64,000 nucleotides of DNA from positions 1 to 64,000 of the forward strand of contig JAGVLS010000035.1 of assembly GCA_020054205.1 (NCBI GenBank). Direction: 5' to 3'. Origin of the DNA: Candidatus Obscuribacterales bacterium (lineage in GTDB: Bacteria; Cyanobacteriota; Vampirovibrionia; Obscuribacterales; Obscuribacteraceae). The notes beneath the pieces were generated by a model that saw only the letters and a program-made list of their open reading frames with translations, searched no databases and had not been told where the DNA came from. Each line of letters begins with the position of its first letter. Within the stretch, counting starts at the first letter, position 1. This document shows positions 9,091 to 18,517 of this stretch, piece by piece. The translations under genes were made by a program, and so were the position numbers.

Positions 9091-11811
9091 ATGATCACGT
9101 CTAGCCAACAAGCGCGTTGGTTGCGCGAACATAATGTTACTTTTGTACAAAAGCAAGCTGGTATTTCTGAATATAGACTAGGAAATGGTCTCAAGATTTT
9201 ACTCCAAGAAAATCACAATGCACCAGTTACGGTCTTTCAAGTAGTGTATCGAGTTGGTAGCCGCAACGAAGCTGTCGGTCATACTGGCGCTACACATTTC
9301 CTTGAACATATGATGTTTAAGGGCACTGATAAATTTAGCCCTCGCTACGGCAATGGTGTGATGGAAACGCTCGCGCGTATTGGAGCAATATCAAATGCTA
9401 CTACCTGGTTTGATCGCACTAATTATTTCGAATGTACCGGCTCTGAACATTTAGAGCTGTGCATCCGTATTGAAGCCGATCGCATGCGTAATCTCAAGCT
9501 CAGACAATCAGATCGTGATTCAGAAATGACTGTGGTGAGAAATGAGTTTGAGCGTGGAGAAAATGATCCTAATAATGTTCTGTATCACGAACTCTTTGCT
9601 GTAGCATTTCGTGAACATCCTTACCATCATCCAACTATTGGTTGGAAGTCTGATGTGGAAGGTGTACCATTAGCCAAACAACGTGAGTTTTACGATACGT
9701 ATTATTGGCCAAATAATGCTACATCTATTTTGCTGGGAGATTTTGATACATTTGCTGCCCTCAAGCTCTATGTCAAATATTTTGGCAAAATTTCTGGCTC
9801 GCCTGAGCCTATCCCGACAGTTTATACAGTAGAACCAGCACAAGAAGGCGAGCGTCGTTTTGAAATTAGGCGTAATGGTGATTTGCCTCGTCTTACAATT
9901 GGTTATCATATTCCTGAGGCAACACACGGCGACCATTATGCATTAGACGTATTGCAAGCATTACTTGGGGATAGCGATAAAGCATCTTCGCGTCTTTACA
10001 AAATACTGGTCGATACAAATTTAGTTAGTGGATGTTCAGCAGCACAATATGCAGCTCGTGACCCAAGTTTGTTTATGGTTTATGCTACTGCTAATATGGG
10101 CATTGACCTATCTCAAATTGAAACAGCCATTTATGAAGAACTAGAGAATTTAGCGACCACGCCTGTATCAGATGAAGAGCTAAGAATTTGCAAAGCAGCA
10201 AATCTTAAGCATACTGTGCTGGGCAATGCTGATCCTTTAAGGTTAAGTAGTTCGCTTGTTGAAGCAGAAGCATGCGCTGACTGGATCTGGCTAGTTGAAT
10301 ATGATGATAAGTTTTCAGCTGTTACACCAGAAGATATTATGCGTGTAGCCAGAAAATATTTTCAGCGTAGAAATAGAACTGTTGGTCATTTTATTCCAGA
10401 GGCTAGCTCTAGCCATGAATCAGATGATGCTGTATCAGAAACAAAAACAAGTGCTAATGAAAAAGCAAAAGCTAAAATTAGCAAGAGAAAGCCAGCCAAA
10501 GTAAGAAGAGTAAAACTTGCTAAGGCGCGTTGCCTTAAGCATACATTTGCCTCACAAGTAGTAAGGCATGTTTTACCAAATGGCTTAACCATATTGGCTA
10601 TGGCAAATCGTGGCAGCCAAACAGTATCCATGCGTGTAAATTTCAACAGAAATTTAGATCCATCCATTCACGAGTCGTTAGCCGGGCAACATATTGCTTT
10701 GCTTAATGCAGGTTCAGAGCAATACTCTAAGCAAACCTTGGCTAATATTTTTGAGGAAATGGGTACAAATTATTCATATCATTTCCACAGATTTGACACA
10801 GGTTTTAGATTTCACGTTACAAGCGATGATTTCAGACGGCTTGTATCAATTACTGCCGATATGATTTGTCATCCGTTGTTTTTACCAAGAGAATACGATC
10901 TTACCCGCGAACAAACAAAATCAGACGTGACTCGGTGGTTAAATACAACTGAAAGACAAGCATACAATGTGTTTTTTCAGCAAGCATATCCACTAGGGCA
11001 TCTTTTTCACGAAAGACCTTATAGTGAGGCTTTACCTGCTTTAGATCTTTTGACTGAAATAGACATTAGAAATTATCATGGCAACTCTATTGGTCCTCAA
11101 ACAACTATCATTACTGTAGTTGGTGATATTGATCCGGATGAAGCTATAAGGCTTATTACCGATGGCTTTGGCAATTGGACAAATAATGTCAGTCGCAGAG
11201 AAATCAATTTCCCATCTGAGTTATTGTTGCCACAACAGGCACAAAGACATAATGTTTTTCTAGCTGATAAAAAGAACGCTAGTATTGTGATTGGACGTCC
11301 TTTGAAGTTGTCTGTAACAAGTCCAGATTTTCCAGCTGCACATATTGCTAATAATGCATTGGGGGCTGATGCTCTTTCTAGCCGGCTGGGCAAAATTGTC
11401 CGGATTAAACATGGCTTGACTTATGGAATTCATTCACAGTTTTATGCTGCTTCATTTGGTGAAACAGCTTGGCAAATTACTTTGTCAGTAAATCCTGCCA
11501 AAGTTGATGAAGCGCTTCTGCGTGTGCATGAAGTGTTAGCTGACTATCAACAAAATGGCATGGGACAAGAAGAATTAGAAGATGAAATTGGTCGTTATAT
11601 CGGTGAGCAAAATGTTTCATTGCGTACATCAACAGGTATTTCTGCATATTTAAATGCTTATGAATTTACTGGTCGCACAATGGCTGAATTTGATAATATG
11701 CCGCAAATTTATCAAGCCCTTACTAGACAAGAAGTAAATGCTGCTATTGCCAAATATTTCAATCCTGATAACTTGATCACTGTTGTTGCTGGTACTTTAT
11801 CTTCCAAATAA
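9091..11811 (+). CDS. M16 zinc metallopeptidase, copy 2
   Basis: A 906-residue tandem paralogue of the upstream M16 gene, nearly identical around the zinc site: HFLEH (His69, Glu72, His73) and RNEFERGEND. It again has a second non-catalytic M16 half and a Lys-rich linker (about 445-475). The C-terminal half is more diverged than the N-terminal half. ATG 9091 is preferred to ATG 9085 because AAAGGGAG then lies 6 bases upstream. Both copies keep active-site residues, unlike heterodimeric M16 pairs in which one partner has lost HxxEH. They could form a complex or have different substrates. Confidence 0.92.
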   Translation: MITSSQQARWLREHNVTFVQKQAGISEYRLGNGLKILLQENHNAPVTVFQVVYRVGSRNEAVGHTGATHFLEHMMFKGTDKFSPRYGNGVMETLARIGAISNATTWFDRTNYFECTGSEHLELCIRIEADRMRNLKLRQSDRDSEMTVVRNEFERGENDPNNVLYHELFAVAFREHPYHHPTIGWKSDVEGVPLAKQREFYDTYYWPNNATSILLGDFDTFAALKLYVKYFGKISGSPEPIPTVYTVEPAQEGERRFEIRRNGDLPRLTIGYHIPEATHGDHYALDVLQALLGDSDKASSRLYKILVDTNLVSGCSAAQYAARDPSLFMVYATANMGIDLSQIETAIYEELENLATTPVSDEELRICKAANLKHTVLGNADPLRLSSSLVEAEACADWIWLVEYDDKFSAVTPEDIMRVARKYFQRRNRTVGHFIPEASSSHESDDAVSETKTSANEKAKAKISKRKPAKVRRVKLAKARCLKHTFASQVVRHVLPNGLTILAMANRGSQTVSMRVNFNRNLDPSIHESLAGQHIALLNAGSEQYSKQTLANIFEEMGTNYSYHFHRFDTGFRFHVTSDDFRRLVSITADMICHPLFLPREYDLTREQTKSDVTRWLNTTERQAYNVFFQQAYPLGHLFHERPYSEALPALDLLTEIDIRNYHGNSIGPQTTIITVVGDIDPDEAIRLITDGFGNWTNNVSRREINFPSELLLPQQAQRHNVFLADKKNASIVIGRPLKLSVTSPDFPAAHIANNALGADALSSRLGKIVRIKHGLTYGIHSQFYAASFGETAWQITLSVNPAKVDEALLRVHEVLADYQQNGMGQEELEDEIGRYIGEQNVSLRTSTGISAYLNAYEFTGRTMAEFDNMPQIYQALTRQEVNAAIAKYFNPDNLITVVAGTLSSK

Positions 11812-11854
11812 TTTGCATATGCGTAAATTTTAGCTAGTGCAAAGGAGCTAGTCT

Positions 11855-12286
11855 ATGGCAAAGCACAAAGCAAAATCGGCAAGCAAGCTTGATGATATAG
11901 AACGCCTTGGTCAAAAAGTGATTGGTAAGCTGACACCTGATTTGCTTATACCAAAATGGAGAAAGTTTGCTGAAGGCAAACATCCACTAACTGGTTTTTG
12001 TTATCTCGTTTCAGAAGTTGTATTTCATATGGCTGGTGGTTATGGTTCTAACTTACGACCTTGCAAAGTACGCCATGAACCAGGAGCTGATGGTGATGAT
12101 ATACATTATTATTTGCAGGATATAAATACTGGTAAAACTTACGATTTTACTGCTGCTCAGTTTAAAACACCTGTACCTTATGAAAATGGTGAGCGCCATA
12201 GGTTTAAGGCAAATCTTCCTAGCAAAAGAGCTCAAAAATTAATTGACATAGTAAGAGCAGCTCGTCCTAGAACAAAAGCAGCCTAA
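11855..12286 (+). CDS. YunG-like small protein
   Basis: A 143-residue protein with a Lys-rich N-terminus and C-terminus. The core HPLTGFCYLVSEVVFHMAGG followed by HYYLQDINTGKTYDFTAAQF matches the pattern of YunG-type proteins: a GxCx(5)-aromatic segment, then a His-Tyr and a DxT motif, suggestive of a papain-like Cys-His fold. Function is unknown for the family. GCAAAGGAG lies about 9 bases before the ATG. It lies between the M16 pair and the ABC exporter with gaps of 43 and 36 bases, so it may be cotranscribed with them. Confidence 0.6.
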   Translation: MAKHKAKSASKLDDIERLGQKVIGKLTPDLLIPKWRKFAEGKHPLTGFCYLVSEVVFHMAGGYGSNLRPCKVRHEPGADGDDIHYYLQDINTGKTYDFTAAQFKTPVPYENGERHRFKANLPSKRAQKLIDIVRAARPRTKAA

Positions 12287-12322
12287 ATTTCTCTGTAATT
12301 CATAGTAGAAAGGACTTGGGAA

Positions 12323-13264
12323 ATGCCTGTTCTATTAGCCTCCAATTTACATAAGTCATTTGGCTCGGGTGACAAAAGAGTAGACGCAGTTCAAAATGTA
12401 TCACTAGCTATTGATGCCGGAGAAATACTTGCTTTTCTTGGCCCAAACGGTGCCGGTAAAACCACTACAATAAAAATAATTGCTGGTTTAATTGCACCTG
12501 ATTCTGGTTCAGTTGATGTCTTAGGTTCTAATCCTTTAAATACTCCTTCCATATTCCAAGAAATTGGTAGTGTGTTTGAAGGTTCACGGAATGTATATTT
12601 TGAATTATCTGCACAAACCAATCTTGAATATTTTGGTGCATTGAAAGGCATGTCCACCAAAATAGCTAGACAAAGAGCAATAGCATTGCTTGAAGAATTT
12701 GGACTAGCTCATAAAGCAAAAGAGCAAGTACAAAAACTATCACGCGGTATGCAACAAAAGGTTGCCATTGCTGTTGCTCTAATGCATCGTCCTAAACTAC
12801 TTCTTTTAGATGAGCCAACTAATGGTGTCGATATAGAGGCTGCTGAAACCATTAAAGACTTGTTGAAAAACTTAGCTCAAAATGGTCATGCAATTTTGCT
12901 CACTACTCATCAGCTAGAAGTAGCAGAAGCATTATCACATCGGGTAGCAATTATTAATAATGGCAGTATTATTGCTGAAGATGCTACAACTCGTTTAATT
13001 GAAGCATTTTCTGGAGATACATACACAATTGATTATGGTGGTGAACTCTCAGCTGAAAAGGTAAAACAGTTACAAGATTCTGGTTGTACAGTAACACCTA
13101 AGCAGATCATCTACAGCGGTGATAATCTTGGTTTGTATAATGTCATTGCTCTTATCCATCCGAATCCGCTTCTGAAAATTGAACAAGATAATGCTAATTT
13201 GACCAATGTGTTTATGCGACTCGTTAAGGGTAATAAACCCGAGCCCAAAAGCGCACAGGAGTAA
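12323..13264 (+). CDS. ABC transporter ATP-binding protein
   Basis: A 313-residue ATPase with Walker A GPNGAGKTT (about 40-48), signature LSRGMQQK (about 138), Walker B LLLLDEPTNGVD (about 157) and the H-loop TTHQ. The long C-terminal tail after residue 225 is typical of DrrA/NatA-type exporter ATPases. It should drive the permease encoded 3 bases downstream. The substrate (drug, lipid, Na+ or peptide) is not readable. GAAAGGACTTGGGAA precedes the ATG. Confidence 0.93.
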   Translation: MPVLLASNLHKSFGSGDKRVDAVQNVSLAIDAGEILAFLGPNGAGKTTTIKIIAGLIAPDSGSVDVLGSNPLNTPSIFQEIGSVFEGSRNVYFELSAQTNLEYFGALKGMSTKIARQRAIALLEEFGLAHKAKEQVQKLSRGMQQKVAIAVALMHRPKLLLLDEPTNGVDIEAAETIKDLLKNLAQNGHAILLTTHQLEVAEALSHRVAIINNGSIIAEDATTRLIEAFSGDTYTIDYGGELSAEKVKQLQDSGCTVTPKQIIYSGDNLGLYNVIALIHPNPLLKIEQDNANLTNVFMRLVKGNKPEPKSAQE

Positions 13265-13267
13265 ATC

Positions 13268-14038
13268 ATGTATAACTTGTTAAAAGCAGAATCAAAACGG
13301 TTTTGGAATTACCTTTGTGTCTATCCAGCCCAATGTATATTGTTCAGCATATTCATGGCAATATTGTTTTATATATTATTTCTTGGTGCAAGCTATATGG
13401 CTGGACCAACAGCATCATTTGGTGATCGCTTAGATGGCATAGTCTTAGCTTATATTCTTTGGATTATTATCCAAAGTACGATGAATATAGCAGGACGTGA
13501 CTTAGAATCTGAGCGCTCACACGGCACAATGGAACAATTAATGATGACTTCTTACGGTATAACTACTATTTTGCTGGTAAGAACCTGGGTAGAATTAATT
13601 TTTACATTTGTGCAATGTCTTGTACTGACAGTTATACTCAGCTGGCTCACTGGCAGCGTATTGCATTTTTCATGGGCAATTTGTTTGCCAGTATTCACTG
13701 TAATCCTAGCATCAAACGGTTTAGGCTATTTGCTTGGCTCTCTAATTATTATATTTAGAAGATTGGAAGTAGCTCGTTCATTCTTTGTCTTTGCTCTCTT
13801 GTTCTTGATTGCTACACCATTTGAAAATTGGGGACTGACTGGCATTTTTGGAAGCAGTATCTTGCCAATTGCACCAAGTGCAATTGCCCTGAGACTACTC
13901 ATGGTACAAGAGCGTTTTGACTGGTTGGCATGTAGTTTAGCCATAGCTAACGGTGTCCTTTACCTGACACTAGGAATTATGATGTTTCAATGGGCATTGC
14001 ATCGCGCCAAACAACGTGGCTCTGTCAGCTCATTCTAA
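13268..14038 (+). CDS. ABC-2 type permease
   Basis: A 256-residue membrane protein with about six hydrophobic segments. It contains the ABC-2 coupling region (GRDLESERSHGTMEQLMMTS), where ERxxGTxE-like residues contact the ATPase. Its AGGAG overlaps the end of the ATPase gene, so the two are translationally linked. Together they form an exporter in the inner membrane. It ends tail-to-tail with the next gene, overlapping it by four bases. Confidence 0.88.
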   Translation: MYNLLKAESKRFWNYLCVYPAQCILFSIFMAILFYILFLGASYMAGPTASFGDRLDGIVLAYILWIIIQSTMNIAGRDLESERSHGTMEQLMMTSYGITTILLVRTWVELIFTFVQCLVLTVILSWLTGSVLHFSWAICLPVFTVILASNGLGYLLGSLIIIFRRLEVARSFFVFALLFLIATPFENWGLTGIFGSSILPIAPSAIALRLLMVQERFDWLACSLAIANGVLYLTLGIMMFQWALHRAKQRGSVSSF

Positions 14039-15351
14039 TCATTATCAGTACTACCAAAAGTATTGCATAAGCTATTTATGTACAAAGCAACACGCCTGTA
14101 AAATTCAAATAGCATTACTGTCAAAACAATTGGCGGTATGATATTCATGCCAGTGATAGCAAATAGCAAGAAATAAATATTGATGCTAATCCAAATAAAT
14201 CGCGTCAACTTTTCTAGTTGCGCGCGCTCGTATTTAAGTTCAGTTGCAGATTTAAAACTATCCACATGCTGATATATGATCATGCCAGCCAAAACAAATG
14301 CACTTAGATCATAAAAGACAAAATGGGGAACGATTAAAGGCAGTGTCAAAATTGTAATTACAAAAACAAATGATATTGCCTGACGAAAGCTTAATCCATT
14401 TGTTTTCATGAGCTTTATCGAAAGCAAAAGTGCATGGAAGGCTATGGTGAATGAAATAATATAAGCTGGTATTTTTATCCATTCCCGCCATGATTGCGGA
14501 AACAATTGCAATAAAGATGCTTGCAATGAAGACATCATGTATTCGTTGTATGCATAATGTCCACTTGAATAAATAGCATCGCTTAATTGAAGTGATTTTA
14601 GCCATGAAATCACAAGTGCTGGTGAAAAGACAAAAAAGGTGAGTGCTATTAGCATTGTCATCCCCAACAAAATACCAGCTAAGATTGGTAAACGTTTCTC
14701 ATTAACAAGAGCTATGACTATTGAAACGAAACCTGCAACAGGTAAAAACTGTGGTTTCAAAATCAAAAATGCAAAACATATTCCAGCCCAAAAATTTAAG
14801 TTTTGACTTATACAATAATAACTTAAATACATTGGCAATAGTCCACAGACTAGCGTGATTTGTCCAACAGACAAAGCATGAAATATGGGCATAAATAAAA
14901 GCGAAAGGAAAAACAAATTAGAAAATTTCTGTTTTGCTGTACGAGCAAATAACCAGGCTGAAAGCGCTAAAGCCAAAATGGAAATTATTTGCCAGGACAA
15001 CATGGCTAGTTTCACTGGCATAAAACTAAATGGCACAAAAAGCAGCGCCGTCAATGGACTATACATAAACAAGGCTGTGAAAGTTTTTGGTAGTTCTTGA
15101 AATCGCTCATGTGTATATAGATCAAATGGTGCACCAATAAAAGTGGTTTGTCCACTATTTGGATAAAGCAATGATGCTTGTCCATTATTAAGCATTTCAC
15201 CAGCTATCCAAAAAGCACTAGCAAAGTCTGATGAAAACAAGACTTTAGGCAAAAAAAGGTTAACAGCCAGTGCTGCCATTAAAAGAGACAGTGCTGCCAC
15301 TTTTGAAAATAAAATCCAGAACTTGGAATTATCTTTCTTTGCCGACTGCAT
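14035..15351 (-). CDS. GT87-like (DUF2029) membrane glycosyltransferase
   Basis: A 438-residue polytopic protein with about ten hydrophobic helices. A first periplasmic loop contains SDFASAFWIAGEMLNNGQ and LYPNSGQ, resembling the acidic loop of GT-C polyprenol-sugar-dependent transferases of the GT87/DUF2029 family. ATG 15351 is taken as the start because the protein then begins with a short charged segment before helix 1; the frame is open to 15459. The ribosome binding site is weak. The likely role is transfer of a lipid-linked sugar to an envelope glycan; the substrate is unknown. Confidence 0.65.
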   Translation of the reverse strand: MQSAKKDNSKFWILFSKVAALSLLMAALAVNLFLPKVLFSSDFASAFWIAGEMLNNGQASLLYPNSGQTTFIGAPFDLYTHERFQELPKTFTALFMYSPLTALLFVPFSFMPVKLAMLSWQIISILALALSAWLFARTAKQKFSNLFFLSLLFMPIFHALSVGQITLVCGLLPMYLSYYCISQNLNFWAGICFAFLILKPQFLPVAGFVSIVIALVNEKRLPILAGILLGMTMLIALTFFVFSPALVISWLKSLQLSDAIYSSGHYAYNEYMMSSLQASLLQLFPQSWREWIKIPAYIISFTIAFHALLLSIKLMKTNGLSFRQAISFVFVITILTLPLIVPHFVFYDLSAFVLAGMIIYQHVDSFKSATELKYERAQLEKLTRFIWISINIYFLLFAITGMNIIPPIVLTVMLFEFYRRVALYINSLCNTFGSTDND

Positions 15352-15486
15352 GTGTGTTGTCTTTACCTTGCTCTGCCCATAGCAATGAGAATTATCACTC
15401 TTTGCCTGAATTGATATCAAGTCTTGGCATCTTGGATAACGAAAGCGCTGTAAGGACATTACAAACTAAACTCGGCTCAATCAGCG

Positions 15487-15524
15487 AAAAACCTATGCCA
15501 CCGCCGGCGGTGGCATAGGTTTTT
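15487..15524. terminator. 38-base perfect palindrome
   Basis: Bases 15487-15505 (AAAAACCTATGCCACCGCC) are exactly complementary to 15506-15524, giving a 19-bp stem with no loop, GC-rich in the middle and ending in five T on either strand. It looks like a bidirectional terminator. It lies between divergent genes, so it would stop read-through or attenuate leader transcripts. Confidence 0.65.
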
Positions 15525-15575
15525 AACCAGCAAAAACAAGCCTCCATGATTTAAATCCCCAACAAGGAGAATCAC

Positions 15576-16805
15576 ATGGAAAGATTTACTGGCTTCATGG
15601 GCATTGCAGTAATAATTGCCTTGTCATATCTCATCAGTAATAACCGGCGACTAATTAAATGGCGAGTAGTATTTACTGGGCTTGCCATTTCATTTGGCAT
15701 TACCATTCTCATGCATAAAACACCTGGTAGTGAAGAAATCTTAGATGGCGTAGGCAATTTTCTCAAACGTCTATTTGCTTATGCTCAGGAAGGTGAGCGT
15801 TTTGTGCTTAGTGGTTTACCAGAAGCAATTGTGGATATGCTTATAGGGTCATTTATCTTTCAAGTATTTGCCTCAATTACATTTATGTCTGGGCTTATGG
15901 CTGTCGGCTATTACTGCAAAATCATGCCGATAATTGTAAGAACATTTGCTATTGTTTTTCGCCGCATGCATGTAAGTGGTAGAGAAGCGCTTTGTGCAGC
16001 AGCAGAAATTTTTCTTGGACAAGTAGAGGCTATGCTTGTCATTGTTGCCTATGTGAAAAAGCTGACTTTGTCAGAAATATTTGGCATTATGACTTTAGGC
16101 ATGGCTACGGTAGCAGGCTCTATTCTTATTACTTATCTTGGTTTTGGTGTTGACCCAGTAAGCATCATGATTGGCACATTCATTACTGCTTTTCTTGCGG
16201 TCGCTATTGCAAAAATGCATTACCCTGAGACAAATCTTGCTGTGCTTAGCGAAAAAGCAGAAATGAATACATCACAAGAAGCACAAAATATATTCCATGC
16301 ATTTTTGCTCGGTGCACAACGGGGAGCAGCACTTGCTGGCTATGTAATGCTTTCAGTCGGTGCAACTTATGCTCTCGTAAAATTCATCGATGGTGAAAGT
16401 GCACGACTTTTGGCATCTTATGGTTACAATTACACACTTGTTGATCTAGGTGGTATTGTCTTTCAACCATTTGCTTGGCTGATGGGCATTCCTTGGGATG
16501 AATCATTTCATGCTGGAAGACTAATGGCTATGAAATTATTGCTTACAGAATTACCTGCCTATCAAGAATTATCTAGTGTAATTCAAGGACAAGCTGATTA
16601 TAAACTTTCTGATCGCACAGTAAAAATGTTGAGTGTTTATCTTTGTAGCTTTGCCAATATTGCCTCTGTTGGCATTAACATAGCAGGGCTTAGTGCCTTA
16701 GCACCAGATAGGGCAAGGGACTTTGCTAAGCTTGGCTTTAGAGCATTAATTGCAGCAACCATGGCTTCCATGCTTGCTGCTGCTGTGGTTGGCATTATTG
16801 TTTGA
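15576..16805 (+). CDS. Concentrative nucleoside transporter (CNT/NupC family)
   Basis: A 409-residue inner-membrane nucleoside symporter. It shows the CNT layout: N-terminal helices, a Gate domain and two re-entrant half-helix segments. Key signatures are AAAEIFLGQVEAMLVI, corresponding to the substrate-binding GQTEAP region, with Val and Met in place of the usual Thr and Pro, and MGIPWDESFHAGRLMAMKLLLTE. The protein should import nucleosides with Na+ or H+; the substitutions in the binding loop could shift specificity. Its length matches bacterial CNTs. CAAGGAG lies upstream of the ATG. Confidence 0.88.
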   Translation: MERFTGFMGIAVIIALSYLISNNRRLIKWRVVFTGLAISFGITILMHKTPGSEEILDGVGNFLKRLFAYAQEGERFVLSGLPEAIVDMLIGSFIFQVFASITFMSGLMAVGYYCKIMPIIVRTFAIVFRRMHVSGREALCAAAEIFLGQVEAMLVIVAYVKKLTLSEIFGIMTLGMATVAGSILITYLGFGVDPVSIMIGTFITAFLAVAIAKMHYPETNLAVLSEKAEMNTSQEAQNIFHAFLLGAQRGAALAGYVMLSVGATYALVKFIDGESARLLASYGYNYTLVDLGGIVFQPFAWLMGIPWDESFHAGRLMAMKLLLTELPAYQELSSVIQGQADYKLSDRTVKMLSVYLCSFANIASVGINIAGLSALAPDRARDFAKLGFRALIAATMASMLAAAVVGIIV

Positions 16806-16880
16806 GGCCATACATATTTAGGCCATACGGGTGTCGGCCTTGGCGTCCTCTCTGTTCGGCTGCCTGTCGGCCTTTCGGGG
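16806..16880 (+). other. GC-rich intergenic patch with short repeats
   Basis: Just after the CNT stop lies an unusually GC-rich stretch with two AGGCCATAC copies and several TCGGC(C/T) units. It is out of keeping with the surrounding AT-rich DNA. It may be a terminator remnant or a REP-like element; no single good hairpin with a T-run is seen. Confidence 0.35.
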
Positions 16881-16883
16881 AAA

Positions 16884-16905
16884 ATGTGAACACATGTGTT
16901 CACAT
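16884..16905. promoter_or_regulatory. 22-base perfect palindrome, candidate operator
   Basis: Bases 16884-16905 are a perfect palindrome with half-site ATGTGAACACA. The half-sites resemble TGTGA...TCACA sites of CRP/FNR-type regulators, but with ten rather than six bases between them. It lies 61 bases upstream of the first lipoprotein gene, where a repressor or activator site would be expected. Confidence 0.45.
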
Positions 16906-16966
16906 CGCCAACCAAATCACTAACAAAAAATCTTCAATGAATAATCAAAGAAGGGATGGATGATGT

Positions 16967-18109
16967 ATGCAATATCATCAGCTGCATAAACACATCGCTA
17001 GCTTGGCTTTGGTAAGTATTATTTTTATGAGCGGTTGTTACTCATCGCCAGAACTTCCCCCTGCATCTACTAATCATAAAACATTGTCCTCAAAAGACGA
17101 TAATACAAAATGGGTAATTGAACCTCAGCCAGAAGATTCAAAGGAAATAGTTAGGCGCTATAAAACAAATGCGCTTGGTATAAGAGAAGAAGTGCATATT
17201 GATTTGAAAGATGGCTCAAAAGCAATTCAACATTTAGATGCTTTTGGTAAACGTGTTACCACTCTTTCTGTTGAGTGCGCTCCTGATGAAACTAGCATTT
17301 CAGTTACTTTTGATCAAAAGCGAAATATATTGTCTCTCACCCAAAAAGATGGCAAGACTGGTAAATTGCTTTCACGGTTTGAAAAGCTTACTGATGGCAC
17401 AGAAAAGCTAACCTATTATCATCCAGATTCTGGATGCAAATTAGCTGAAGTAACAGGCGAAACAATTTTGGCAGAAGAGCCATCGGGTCCTGCCAGTACC
17501 GCTACAAGTCAAACGGATTTAGATCAAATCGATTGCCAACCAGCATTTGCTCGCAATGAATGGATACTCTTTCACAACGATGGCACAACTCCATATATCA
17601 AACTTGGTATTAGTCGCTATAACTTTCATCATGGTTTAGTGGCAATAGAGGGAACAACTCCTTATTGGCCAATTTATCAAATGGATGTTTATACATATAA
17701 GCAAATGTTTTCTTTTGAAGGGTATTTAATTTACGAAGAAAAATTTGCTGGAATTAAACGGCATCATGATACAGAAATAGTTGTAAGTGAATATGAATGT
17801 TTTACTTATTCAGCTAATAAAACAGCTCTCTACAAAGCAATAATCACTAAAGCTCCATTTGATGCCCATGTGCCTAAAATTGGTACTATCCGCCAATTTG
17901 ACGAATTTGAACATGATGGCATTACTGTTAAGGCTTCACGCACATTCAATACTCTAGTAGGTTGGCTTGCCCAAGAAGGCAAAAACATTGATATTGATAA
18001 TTCATTTAAAGCATTGCATTTTGCAAGCGATAAATGTTTTGAACAAATCAAAACATATCAAACACAATATAACAACCATCTGAATCTTGCCGTACTACTA
18101 AGTAATTAG
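16967..18109 (+). CDS. Lipoprotein of a four-member paralogous family (A)
   Basis: A 380-residue exported lipoprotein. A hydrophobic signal of about 28 residues ends in the lipobox MSGC, followed by a PPA motif, KWVIEPQPEDSKEIVRRYK, and VHIDLKDGSKAIQHLDAFGK. This order (lipobox Cys, PPA, an EPQP segment, then a DG-(S/T/A)-x-x-I-x-(H/K) segment) recurs in the proteins at 19526, 20566 and 23859. The middle has further DG-T-T-P motifs (FHNDGTTPYIKL). I recognise no known domain. It is the longest of the four and starts the run of small-protein genes. It is probably anchored in the outer membrane or the periplasmic face. Confidence 0.75.
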   Translation: MQYHQLHKHIASLALVSIIFMSGCYSSPELPPASTNHKTLSSKDDNTKWVIEPQPEDSKEIVRRYKTNALGIREEVHIDLKDGSKAIQHLDAFGKRVTTLSVECAPDETSISVTFDQKRNILSLTQKDGKTGKLLSRFEKLTDGTEKLTYYHPDSGCKLAEVTGETILAEEPSGPASTATSQTDLDQIDCQPAFARNEWILFHNDGTTPYIKLGISRYNFHHGLVAIEGTTPYWPIYQMDVYTYKQMFSFEGYLIYEEKFAGIKRHHDTEIVVSEYECFTYSANKTALYKAIITKAPFDAHVPKIGTIRQFDEFEHDGITVKASRTFNTLVGWLAQEGKNIDIDNSFKALHFASDKCFEQIKTYQTQYNNHLNLAVLLSN

Positions 18110-18191
18110 CTTTAAAAAAGTAAGCCTCAAAAAATAAGAAGGTCTCCAAAACTAAAAACACAACCCAACTAAATATAGAAAGCGCTTACTA

Positions 18192-18479
18192 ATGCTTTAC
18201 CATCTTCTGTTTGTATTTAACATTGCCTTACCCATCTTTTTGATTTGGTTTTTCCGCCAGGAAAAACATGCCCTAGCCTATGATAATTTCTTGAACCGAG
18301 CCGGCTCAGCAACAGGACTCGGTAAAGGCAGAATGGCTGGAATGACGTCAGCCTGGTACATAGTTGTTTATGTACATCTTTGGATGCTTTATTTTGCTTG
18401 TCCTTTAGACATGCTTGGGCTTTCTTTCTTAGCACTAAGTTTCGTTTGCGTTTTCATGATGTTATTGCCAATTACTTGA
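18192..18479 (+). CDS. Small membrane protein
   Basis: A 95-residue protein with two or three hydrophobic segments (about 3-20, 52-70, 75-93) separated by a short polar, glycine-rich stretch (NRAGSATGLGKGRMAGM). No family is recognised. A GAAAG element lies about 10 bases before the ATG. The gene is flanked by a lipoprotein gene and the ATLF-like protease gene, all on the same strand. Confidence 0.6.
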   Translation: MLYHLLFVFNIALPIFLIWFFRQEKHALAYDNFLNRAGSATGLGKGRMAGMTSAWYIVVYVHLWMLYFACPLDMLGLSFLALSFVCVFMMLLPIT

Positions 18480-18517
18480 ATTGCAATTTGCGTTGAATAA
18501 ATCAAGAAAGGGCAAAC

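Noticed and set aside
15270..15518. 82-codon plus-strand frame ending inside the 38-base palindrome
   Set aside because: It is antisense to the GT87-like gene and its leader, has no ribosome binding site and no recognisable product.
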